This document shows positions 1 through 7,319 of a DNA stretch of 64,000 nucleotides, in pieces; position 1 is the stretch's first letter, and every line of letters starts with the position of its first letter. The stretch is from Fusicatenibacter saccharivorans (GTDB taxonomy: Bacteria > Bacillota > Clostridia > Lachnospirales > Lachnospiraceae): NCBI RefSeq assembly GCF_027667425.1, contig NZ_JAQEGR010000005.1:169341-233340 (forward strand), in the 5' to 3' direction. A program made the position numbers and the translations under genes. Under the pieces are notes generated by a model. That model saw nothing but the letters and a program-made list of their open reading frames with translations, made no database searches and had not been told where the DNA came from.

Positions 1-24
1 CAGAATCAGATCTTTTTTCTTCAT
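1..24 (-). CDS. Start of a membrane protein gene cut by the window edge (possibly NusG domain II family)
   Basis: An ATG at 22-24 on the minus strand follows an AAGGAAA ribosome-binding site, 20 bases after the stop codon of the Fe-S membrane protein. Only eight codons are visible, reading MKKKDLIL. In related Firmicute operons with ApbE, FMN-binding and NapH-like genes, the next gene often encodes a NusG domain II protein with a similar basic start running into a membrane anchor. That identity is an inference from operon order. The visible residues only show that a gene begins here. Confidence 0.45.
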
Positions 25-44
25 ATAGTTTTCCTTATTCTGAA

Positions 45-917
45 TCAGATGCCAGCCCATAACAGCAGTGTCAGCAGGAATACAGCACGGAACAGCGTAA
101 AGAGGATTTCATTTCCGTGAAATTCCTTTACCCCGCAGCGGATATTACCTTTCGGACACGTATCAATACATTTCTGGCACTGGAAACAGTCGCCGGAGAT
201 CTCCACGTATCCATCGGATGGCAGTTCCACCGCTGACGGGCACTGTCTCGTGCAGGCGCTGCAGCCGCGGATGCAGTTTTCGCGTTTCCGGTGCAGAGTA
301 AAGAACGGCAGGATCGGAAGCAGAGAAAAGACAGCTCCCATTGGGCACAGGAAACGGCAGAAAAAGCGCTCCTCAAAGAACATGCCGACCAGGATCAGCA
401 CCAGAAGAACAATGCCTGGAATATAAGAGGAAAGTCGGAAATTTCCCGCATGCAGCATGGAAAAGACATCCCACGGGCTTGTTCCTCTTGCTTTCTGATA
501 AACTCCTGCAAAGCAGCAAAGAGCAATCAGAAGCAGAATGCCGTATTTGACCAGCGCCAGTTTTTTTGCCAGCTCCGGTTTGATGCATCTGGGCTTCTTT
601 TTACGTTTCTTACAGATTATACCATAAATTGCGTGCATTGCATCCCCCAGACTTCCAAAAGCGCATGCAAAACCGCAGAAAAATCTGCCGAAAACAATCG
701 TAAATGCACAGACAAGAAGCAGAGCCGACACAAACGCGGTCATCTCAATTTTTTCACCCTGTCCAAGCTGCGTAAAAATGTATTTCACTCCGTTAAATGC
801 AGCGGTAAATACTGACGGAAGAAACAGGAAATATAAAAGCTGGATTCCGGCACGCAGGCAGGAAACGATCTGTTTTCTCTTCTTTGCCGGTAATGTGGAT
901 AGATCTAAATTTTTCAT
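45..917 (-). CDS. NapH/NosR-type polyferredoxin membrane protein (4Fe-4S binding)
   Basis: A 290-residue membrane electron carrier. Several hydrophobic segments surround two NapH/NosR-type loops, FFCGFACAFG (Cys81, Cys85) and FFCRFLCPMG (Cys187, Cys191). A C-terminal ferredoxin module supplies two [4Fe-4S] sites (Cys215/219/222/226 and Cys244/247/250/254, the latter in CFQCQKCIDTCPKG). In known systems such proteins pass electrons from the membrane to flavinylated FMN-binding domains. The gene follows the small FMN-binding protein by one base, and its ribosome-binding site GGAG lies within that gene's end. The electron donor and final acceptor cannot be told from sequence. Confidence 0.85.
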   Translation of the reverse strand: MKNLDLSTLPAKKRKQIVSCLRAGIQLLYFLFLPSVFTAAFNGVKYIFTQLGQGEKIEMTAFVSALLLVCAFTIVFGRFFCGFACAFGSLGDAMHAIYGIICKKRKKKPRCIKPELAKKLALVKYGILLLIALCCFAGVYQKARGTSPWDVFSMLHAGNFRLSSYIPGIVLLVLILVGMFFEERFFCRFLCPMGAVFSLLPILPFFTLHRKRENCIRGCSACTRQCPSAVELPSDGYVEISGDCFQCQKCIDTCPKGNIRCGVKEFHGNEILFTLFRAVFLLTLLLWAGI

Positions 918-918
918 G

Positions 919-1407
919 TTATTTCTCCGCCTTTTCTATTGCTTCCTGCGCCGCATTTCTGATACCGGTGGAGCTGAATGTTGCTCCGCTGATCGTATCA
1001 ACATCGGCGGACTGTGCCTCAATAATCTTTGGAATGATCGCCTCCGCGTTTGACAGATACGCACTGTCCTCGCCGTCGGCGGATGTGATGGCAAGATCGG
1101 TAATCTGGCCGCCCTCTACGGTTACTTCAACTGCAATGGTGCCGCCGAAGCCGTCAGCTTCACCGTCATACGTACCGTCCACGTACTGCCCTTCTGCTTC
1201 TGCTGCTTCACTTGCGGCCGTATCCGCCGTGTTGGATGCAGCTGCTGCGGCCTGCAGATTTTCCTTCTGAAGCTGGGTCGTCTCAAGCTCTGCCGAGAGC
1301 CGCGCGATCTGATCCTCTTTGTCTCTTTTATCGAGTACGGTATTGTAGCCGATCAGAACAGCAGCAATGACAGCGACATTCAAAAAACGAACAATCAATT
1401 GTCTCAT
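919..1407 (-). CDS. Membrane-anchored single-domain FMN-binding protein
   Basis: A 162-residue protein with an N-terminal membrane anchor (about residues 5-22), a short coiled-coil-like stretch (about 28-52), an Ala-rich linker and one FMN_bind domain from about residue 75. The domain begins YVDGTYDGEADGFGGTI and carries the flavinylation motif SGATFSS, with Thr143 as the expected site of covalent FMN attachment by ApbE. Together with the five-domain protein upstream and the Fe-S membrane protein downstream it probably forms a relay that moves electrons outward. The start follows AAAGGGG at good spacing. Confidence 0.9.
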   Translation of the reverse strand: MRQLIVRFLNVAVIAAVLIGYNTVLDKRDKEDQIARLSAELETTQLQKENLQAAAAASNTADTAASEAAEAEGQYVDGTYDGEADGFGGTIAVEVTVEGGQITDLAITSADGEDSAYLSNAEAIIPKIIEAQSADVDTISGATFSSTGIRNAAQEAIEKAEK

Positions 1408-1419
1408 CTGTTTTCCCCT

Positions 1420-3459
1420 TTATTGCGTTACTTTCGCAGCATCCAGCGCATTCCGGCATGCCTCAAGAATGGCTTTTGAGGAGCAGGTTGCACGGGAAAC
1501 GGTGTCGATGTTTTCAAGCGTTCCGGTTTCCAGAATCTGAGCGGAAACGCCTTTGATTTTGGAGGTTCCTTCGGATGCGCGGCGGATGTAGGAGGCATTC
1601 TGACTGTCTCCGTCACCGGTGATGTTGCTTAACGCTACGATTTTATCGTTTTCAATTGTTACCGTCACAGAAAGCTGATAAGCGGTAAAATCTTCATCTT
1701 CATCCGGCTCGCAGACGGCAATCGCTGTGTATTCGCCGTCCTGATAGATCTTTTGTTCCGGAGTTTCCGTCGGGGTTGGTGTTGGCGTCTCAGTTGGCTC
1801 CGGGATTTCGGTCGGGGTTGGTGTTTCCGTCGGTGTCGGGGTTGGATTTTTCTTTTCCTCAGTTACGCGTTCTGCCTCTTTTAAAGCTTCCTCGATTGCC
1901 GCAAGAATTCCCCTGGAGCTGTAGGTTGCGCCGGAAACGGTGTCAACTTCCAGTGTCTGGTTTTTCACAACGTCCTTTGCTGTCTGTTTTGCGCGTTTTA
2001 AGAATGCTTCGTCATCTTCACTCTCGGTCACGAGAATTGCCTTGATCGTCTCATCCTGAATGACAACTGCCGTTGTAATGTCTCCCAGATAGCCCTCGCC
2101 GGTTCCGTAGTAAATGCCTTCCTCGTATGGGAATTTTCCTTCCGGAATCGTTGTGGTTCCGCCGCTGCTCGTTCCGTTATCCGGAACGGTCTCGCCGTTT
2201 GTTGCCTTCTTCGCATTTTCCAGCGCCTGTTTTACTGCGTTCTGGATGCCGCGGGAGCTGTACGTTGCGCCGGATACGAGATCCACATCGGTTTTCTGTC
2301 CGTCTACGATGCGGTCCGCTACGACTTTGGCACGGTTGAAGAATGTCTCGTCATCTTCGTTTTCCAGAATCAGTACCGCTTTGATCGTCTGATCCTGCAG
2401 GGCTACCGCCACTTTGATGTCTCCCTGGAAACCGGCGGCCGTGCCGTAATAAATTCCGTCCTGATAAGGGAAACTTCCCTTGGATGCAGACGAATTGTTA
2501 TTGTTCTGATTATTATTCTGGCTGTTGTTTCCGTTGTTTGTATTGCTCTGGCTTCCTCCGTTTGTACTGGAAGACCCGTTCACTGCCGCCTGACTTAAGG
2601 CACTCCGCACAGCTTCAATAATACCGCGGGAGCTGTATGTCGCGCCGGAGACCGTATCCACATTCGTACTCTGTGTTGAGATAATCGTCGAAATCAGAGA
2701 GGAAGCACTGGAAAGGTAGCTTGGCGTATCGCTGTTTTCCACAATATCAATCGAAGCAATTTTTCCGCCGCTGACAACAACGCAGACTTTCATTGTGCCG
2801 CCAAATCCTGTTCCGGTTCCGTAATACGTTCCATCCCGGTAGGCAGCCGGTTCTTCGATTTTAGATACTGTAACGGTTCCGCCGGCAGAGGCTCCGCCGC
2901 CTGCCGCTCCTGATGCGGATGCCGGTTCTGAAGTGTCCTCCTGACCGGTCAGTGCATTTTTCACGGCTGCAAGGATACCTTTTGAACTGAAAGTTGCACC
3001 GGAAACCGTGTCCACATCCACACTCTGGGATGCGATGATACGGTCGATAACTCCCTTCGCACGGTTCAGGAAAGCTGCGTCCTCGCCGGGAGCGCTTACA
3101 ATCGAGATCGACTGAATCGTTTTGTCTTTCAATACGACAGAGACTGTAATCGTACCGCCAAAACCTGTTCCGCTTCCTTCGTACGTTCCGTCCGCCAGCT
3201 CAAAGCTGCCGGAACCGACGGCTGCGACAAGTTCTGCTTCGGTATCGGTTGTCTTTTTGGTATCGTCCTTCTTTTTTGTATCATCTTTCTTTTCCGCTGC
3301 ATCGGTATCCTGTTCCGGCTCCGGTGTCACCAGTGCCTCCGGCTGCTCTACGGCGTAAACCGGTGCAGTGTAGCCGTTCAGCGAAATACCGGCACAGGCT
3401 GCTACGATAACTGCCGCGAGAGCCGGTGCAAATGCTGTCAGTTTTTTCCATTTTCCCAT
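1420..3459 (-). CDS. Secreted protein with five tandem FMN-binding domains
   Basis: A 679-residue exported protein. A signal peptide or anchor occupies about residues 1-36. It is followed by a Lys/Asp/Thr-rich linker and five FMN_bind repeats. The flavinylation motif is SGAT in repeats 1-4 (Thr156, Thr274, Thr399, Thr512). In repeat 5 it is SRAT (Thr658), so the glycine is lost and modification is doubtful. Linkers are low complexity: Asn/Ser-rich at about 296-328 and a TPTPTE-type stretch at about 539-568. No LPXTG motif or C-terminal anchor is seen. It sits two bases after apbE, whose product would attach the FMN. It is probably an extracellular multi-flavin electron carrier. Confidence 0.88.
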   Translation of the reverse strand: MGKWKKLTAFAPALAAVIVAACAGISLNGYTAPVYAVEQPEALVTPEPEQDTDAAEKKDDTKKKDDTKKTTDTEAELVAAVGSGSFELADGTYEGSGTGFGGTITVSVVLKDKTIQSISIVSAPGEDAAFLNRAKGVIDRIIASQSVDVDTVSGATFSSKGILAAVKNALTGQEDTSEPASASGAAGGGASAGGTVTVSKIEEPAAYRDGTYYGTGTGFGGTMKVCVVVSGGKIASIDIVENSDTPSYLSSASSLISTIISTQSTNVDTVSGATYSSRGIIEAVRSALSQAAVNGSSSTNGGSQSNTNNGNNSQNNNQNNNNSSASKGSFPYQDGIYYGTAAGFQGDIKVAVALQDQTIKAVLILENEDDETFFNRAKVVADRIVDGQKTDVDLVSGATYSSRGIQNAVKQALENAKKATNGETVPDNGTSSGGTTTIPEGKFPYEEGIYYGTGEGYLGDITTAVVIQDETIKAILVTESEDDEAFLKRAKQTAKDVVKNQTLEVDTVSGATYSSRGILAAIEEALKEAERVTEEKKNPTPTPTETPTPTEIPEPTETPTPTPTETPEQKIYQDGEYTAIAVCEPDEDEDFTAYQLSVTVTIENDKIVALSNITGDGDSQNASYIRRASEGTSKIKGVSAQILETGTLENIDTVSRATCSSKAILEACRNALDAAKVTQ

Positions 3460-3461
3460 GG

Positions 3462-4625
3462 TTATGTATCACCGTCTTTCCTGATAATGTTTGTCTCGTG
3501 ATCGGATGTGAAATCGTCAGCAATTCCTTCGGTTACATACAGAACGCCGTCCGCATCCTCCAGAATGGTGTCAAATTCATCGCTGTGTGCACGCCAGTAT
3601 TCGGCCGCCTTGTCCTTCCCCATGATGAAAAGAGAAGTAGAAAGGCCATCCGCCAGTGTTCCGTCAGCACTTACGATCGTCACCGACACCAGACCGTTAT
3701 TTGCCGGATGACCGGTCGATGGATCGATGATGTGATGATATTTCATGCCGTCCTGTTCGAAATACCGCTCATAGCCGCCAGAAGTAATAACCGCCCGGTT
3801 GGCCGTCGAGAGAATGCCGAGATAATCATCCTCTGCCTCCGGACTCTGCACGGCAACGCGCCATTTACTGCCGTCCGTTTTCGTGCCGACAACCTGAACG
3901 TTTCCGCCGAGGTTGATGAGCCCGCTCGTCACACCGCATTCCCGGTAAATATCGGCGATTCTGCCGGAGGTATAGCCCTTTGCGATTCCGCCGAAGTCAA
4001 TTTTCATGCCGTCCTTGGCAAAGCTGATGGATGCGCTGTCCTTGTCGTATAGGATATCATTGGCATCGGTCAGCGGAAGGAGGCTTTCGATCGTCTCATC
4101 CGAAGGAATCGTATAATTTCCGGTTGTAAAACCCCAGGCGTCCATGATCGGATAAATTGCGATGTCGAAAACGCCGTTTGTGCTGTCATACAGATCCAGC
4201 GAGCGTTCCAGCAGATAGGTGGTATCCTCCGATAAGGTTCCGCCGCCGTTTGCATTGATCTGCGCTACTTCACTCGTCTTCTCTCCGGTCGACAGAAGTG
4301 CATCCAGCCGCTCAATCTCCTGCTGCGCCTGATCCACCGCCGTTTCTGCATTCGGACCATAGGCAGTGACCGTCATGTACGTATCCATCGCAAAAATATC
4401 TCGGCTGCTCGATGCATCTGCGGCATCGGAAGAAGCTGTGGATGATGCGGATTTCTGCGTGGAATTCTCTTCCGAAGCGTCAGAACTGCTCGAAGACTCC
4501 GAAACAGACGCCGGCTGTGTCTGACTTTCACTGCTCTCCGGCTGCGCTGCTGTCCCCGCACCGGAACATCCGCCGACCGTCATCACCATGGCAAGACAAA
4601 ATGCTGCAACAATTTTCTTTTTCAT
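3462..4625 (-). CDS. apbE: FAD:protein FMN transferase (ApbE), lipoprotein
   Basis: A 387-residue exported flavinyltransferase that moves FMN from FAD onto Thr/Ser of FMN_bind domains. It starts with a lipoprotein signal peptide ending VGGC, with lipidated Cys20. A Ser/Ala-rich linker follows, then the ApbE fold. Visible family features include the AMDTYMTVTAYG start of the domain, the stretch IDFGGIAKGYTSGRIADI, and HHIIDPSTGHPANN near the active site. It is the first gene of the operon, and its two downstream neighbours are its likely substrates. Its promoter carries a DtxR-like palindrome. Start: ATG after GGAG at eight bases. Confidence 0.93.
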   Translation of the reverse strand: MKKKIVAAFCLAMVMTVGGCSGAGTAAQPESSESQTQPASVSESSSSSDASEENSTQKSASSTASSDAADASSSRDIFAMDTYMTVTAYGPNAETAVDQAQQEIERLDALLSTGEKTSEVAQINANGGGTLSEDTTYLLERSLDLYDSTNGVFDIAIYPIMDAWGFTTGNYTIPSDETIESLLPLTDANDILYDKDSASISFAKDGMKIDFGGIAKGYTSGRIADIYRECGVTSGLINLGGNVQVVGTKTDGSKWRVAVQSPEAEDDYLGILSTANRAVITSGGYERYFEQDGMKYHHIIDPSTGHPANNGLVSVTIVSADGTLADGLSTSLFIMGKDKAAEYWRAHSDEFDTILEDADGVLYVTEGIADDFTSDHETNIIRKDGDT

Positions 4626-4649
4626 AAATAAAACTCCATTTTTTCTTAT

Positions 4650-4665
4650 GTTAGGAAATCCTAAC
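4650..4665. promoter_or_regulatory. DtxR/IdeR-like operator over the apbE transcription start
   Basis: A perfect inverted repeat, GTTAGGA-AA-TCCTAAC, lies 25 bases upstream of the apbE start. The half-sites TTAGG and CCTAA are four bases apart, the same spacing as in the left part of the classical DtxR/IdeR box (TTAGG-TTAG-CCTAA). It covers the predicted transcription start, the normal place for a repressor. Assignment to a metal-dependent DtxR-family repressor is an inference from the motif. Confidence 0.6.
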
Positions 4666-4671
4666 TTTGGT

Positions 4672-4680
4672 ATTATAACA
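4672..4680 (-). promoter_or_regulatory. Extended -10 promoter of the flavinylation operon
   Basis: On the minus strand, TGTTATAAT gives a perfect -10 box with the extended TG element. No good -35 box is found at 17 bases upstream (TAGCGT). Transcription would start near 4665, inside the adjacent palindrome. Confidence 0.6.
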
Positions 4681-4810
4681 TTAACTCGTAACTTACGCTA
4701 TGAATTACTTGATAAAAGTTTTTCAATTAGCGTTCTGCATCTGATAAATTTTCTCATTTTATGTACTCTAAATCAAGTGGATTTTACTGGAATTCAAGCA
4801 GCGATATACA

Positions 4811-4852
4811 AAAAGCCCCCACAGCCGCATTGCTGCGGCCGCGGGGGCTTTA
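4811..4852 (-). terminator. Intrinsic terminator of pflB
   Basis: AAAGCCCCC pairs with GGGGGCTTT, enclosing an inner GCCGCA/TGCGGC stem. On the minus strand it is followed by TTTTTG. It ends the pflB transcript before the apbE operon promoter. Confidence 0.9.
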
Positions 4853-4871
4853 GAAATAACATTTTCAGAAA

Positions 4872-7124
4872 TTACATATGATCGTGGCAGGTACGTGCAA
4901 TTACGTCCATCTGCTGCTCTTTTGTCAGGTCGATGAATTTAACTGCATAGCCGGATACACGGATTGTGAAGTTTGCATACTCCGGTTTCTCCGGGTGCTC
5001 CATTGCGTCGATCAGTTTTTCGGTTCCGAATACGTTTACGTTCAGGTGATGTGCACCCTGCTCGAAGTATCCGTCCAGAACGTGTACCAGGTTCTCGGTA
5101 CGCTCTTCGTCGTTGTGGCCAAGTGCGCCCGGGTTGATGGTCTGGGTGTTGGAGATTCCGTCCAGAGCGTCCTCATACGGCAGTTTTGCTACAGAGTTCA
5201 GGGAAGCAAGAAGTCCGCTCTTCTCTGCGCCGTAAGACGGGTTAGCTCCCGGAGACAGAGGCTCACCGGCTTTTCTTCCGTCCGGCAGAGAACCAGTTGC
5301 TTTACCATATACAACGTTGGAAGTAATGGTAAGGATAGAGGTAGTCGGCTCAGAATCACGATAGGTATGGCAGTATTTCAGTTTGTCCATGAAGGTACGA
5401 AGCAGCCATACAGCGATCTCGTCTGCTCTGTCATCGTCGTTGCCGTATCTTGGGAAGTCGCCGGTTGTCTCGAAGTCAACAGCCATTCCTTCTTCGTCAC
5501 GGATAACTTTAACTTTAGCGTATTTGATTGCGCTTAAGGAGTCTACTACGTGAGAGAATCCTGCGATACCGGTTGCAAAGGTACGTCTTACATCGGTGTC
5601 GATCAGAGCCATCTCTGCTGCCTCATAGTAGTATTTGTCATGCATGTAGTGGATCATGTTCAGAGTTCCAACGTACAGATGAGCCAGCCAGTCCATCATA
5701 ACGTCGTATTTCTTCATAACCTCATCATAGTCCAGATACTCAGCAGTGATCGGCTGATATTCCGGAGCAACCTGCTGTTTTGTCTTCTCGTCTTTACCGC
5801 CGTTGATCGCGTACAGAAGGCATTTTGCAAGGTTTGCACGAGCGCCGAAGAACTGTATCTCCTTACCGGTCTCGGTAGCAGATACACAGCAGCAGATGGA
5901 GTAATCATCGCCCCATACCGGACGCATTACATCATCGTTCTCATACTGGATGGAGCTTGTCTGTACAGAAATATGAGCTGCATATTTCTTGAAAGCTTCC
6001 GGAAGATTCTCAGAGTACAGAACAGTAAGGTTCGGCTCTGGGGACGGTCCCATGTTTTCCAGTGTATGCAGGAAACGGAAATCGTTCTTTGTAACGATAG
6101 AACGTCCGTCGATTCCCATACCGGCAACTTCCAGAGTAGCCCATACCGGGTCACCGGAGAACAGCTGATTGTAAGACGGAATTCTTGCGAATTTAACCAT
6201 ACGGAATTTCATTACCAGATGGTCGATCAGCTCCTGAGCCTCTTTCTCGGTCAGGATTCCTTTTTCGATATCTCTTTCGATGTAGATGTCAAGGAAAGTA
6301 GATACACGGCCAACGCTCATTGCAGCACCGTTCTGAGTTTTGATAGCTGCAAGGTATCCGAAGTACAGCCACTGAACAGCTTCTCTTGCGTTCTTAGCCG
6401 GCTCGGAAATGTCATAGCCATAGGACTGTGCCATAACTTTCATATCCTGCAGTGCTCTGACCTGGTCAGCGATCTCTTCTCTTAACTGGAAGTCACCACG
6501 ACGCATTCCCTGACGATTTGTTGCAGCGAAGTCTGCTTTTTTGCGCTCGATCAGGTAATCAATACCGTACAGAGCAACACGACGGTAGTCGCCTACGATA
6601 CGGCCACGGCCATAGGTATCCGGCAGACCGGTCAGGATTTTATTATGACGGGCTTTCATCATCTCTGGTGTGTAGATGTCGAATACACCCTGGTTATGTG
6701 TTTTGTGATATTTAGTGAAAATTTCATGAAGCTTCTCACTTGGTTTGTAGCCGTAAGTCTCGCAGGACTGCTCAGCCATTTTAATTCCACCATACGGCAT
6801 AAATGCACGTTTCAGCGGTTTGTCTGTCTGAAGACCAACTACCTGCTCCAGATCTTTCATGCTGTCATCGATATATGCTGCGCCGTAAGCTGTGATTCCG
6901 CTTACAACGTCTGTCTCCATATCCAGAACGCCGCCTTTTGCACGCTCTTCTTTCTGGAGTTCCTGTAATTTGCCCCACAGACGGTCTGTAGCCTCTGTTG
7001 GTCCCTCCAGGAATTTCTCATCTCCGTCATATGGAGTATAGTTGTTCTGAATAAAGTCACGTACGTCGATGCCTTCTTTCCAGAGTCTTCCGGTAAAGCC
7101 ATCCCACTGTTCAAATTCTCTCAT
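4872..7124 (-). CDS. pflB: Formate acetyltransferase (pyruvate formate-lyase)
   Basis: A 750-residue glycyl-radical enzyme converting pyruvate and CoA to acetyl-CoA and formate in the cytoplasm. The catalytic cysteine pair lies in the CCCVSATETG segment (Cys411-413). The C-terminal RVSGYAV motif carries the radical glycine (Gly725). Length and motifs are complete. The activating radical-SAM enzyme PflA, often next door, is absent: a strong terminator follows, and a glycosidase gene lies upstream. Activation must therefore come from a gene elsewhere. Start: ATG after AAAGGAA. It appears to be transcribed alone from the promoter at about 7209-7237. Confidence 0.97.
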   Translation of the reverse strand: MREFEQWDGFTGRLWKEGIDVRDFIQNNYTPYDGDEKFLEGPTEATDRLWGKLQELQKEERAKGGVLDMETDVVSGITAYGAAYIDDSMKDLEQVVGLQTDKPLKRAFMPYGGIKMAEQSCETYGYKPSEKLHEIFTKYHKTHNQGVFDIYTPEMMKARHNKILTGLPDTYGRGRIVGDYRRVALYGIDYLIERKKADFAATNRQGMRRGDFQLREEIADQVRALQDMKVMAQSYGYDISEPAKNAREAVQWLYFGYLAAIKTQNGAAMSVGRVSTFLDIYIERDIEKGILTEKEAQELIDHLVMKFRMVKFARIPSYNQLFSGDPVWATLEVAGMGIDGRSIVTKNDFRFLHTLENMGPSPEPNLTVLYSENLPEAFKKYAAHISVQTSSIQYENDDVMRPVWGDDYSICCCVSATETGKEIQFFGARANLAKCLLYAINGGKDEKTKQQVAPEYQPITAEYLDYDEVMKKYDVMMDWLAHLYVGTLNMIHYMHDKYYYEAAEMALIDTDVRRTFATGIAGFSHVVDSLSAIKYAKVKVIRDEEGMAVDFETTGDFPRYGNDDDRADEIAVWLLRTFMDKLKYCHTYRDSEPTTSILTITSNVVYGKATGSLPDGRKAGEPLSPGANPSYGAEKSGLLASLNSVAKLPYEDALDGISNTQTINPGALGHNDEERTENLVHVLDGYFEQGAHHLNVNVFGTEKLIDAMEHPEKPEYANFTIRVSGYAVKFIDLTKEQQMDVIARTCHDHM

Positions 7125-7208
7125 TTGCTTTGTTCCTTTCTGGTGTTATTTTGTTTCGTCACGCTCCGGCATCTTCTTTGCACCGGGCATGAACACCTCC
7201 GCATGCAT

Positions 7209-7237
7209 AATATAACAAATCTCTGCTTTCCGCGCAA
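7209..7237 (-). promoter_or_regulatory. Promoter of pflB
   Basis: On the minus strand, TTGCGC, a 17-base gap, then TATATT preceded by TG (extended -10). The start lies about 80 bases upstream of the pflB ATG, leaving a leader in which nothing else is recognised. Confidence 0.55.
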
Positions 7238-7250
7238 GATATGCACTTGA

Positions 7251-7286
7251 AAAAATACAAGGAAAACCACAAAATCTTGTATTTTT
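7251..7286. terminator. AT-rich inverted repeat between the glycosidase and pflB
   Basis: AAAAATACAAG and CTTGTATTTTT form a perfect 11-base stem with a 14-base loop. With T runs on both sides it could be a weak terminator for the upstream glycosidase gene. Its position just upstream of the pflB promoter also allows an operator role. It does not match the Rex consensus. Confidence 0.4.
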
Positions 7287-7319
7287 ATAAGAACAAAATC
7301 TACATGTGGCGCTTTTCTT

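Noticed and set aside
1740..1850. Tandem GGTGTTGGTGTC-type repeats as a CRISPR or minisatellite.
   Set aside because: They are in frame and encode the TPTPTE linker of the FMN-binding protein.
4878..6485. Two long open frames antisense to pflB (about 219 and 311 codons).
   Set aside because: They mirror a highly expressed gene with biased codons, have no ribosome-binding site and encode Cys/Val/Phe-rich nonsense. They are shadows.
7251..7286. Rex or Fnr/CRP operator upstream of pflB.
   Set aside because: The AAAAATACAAG/CTTGTATTTTT repeat matches none of these consensus sites.
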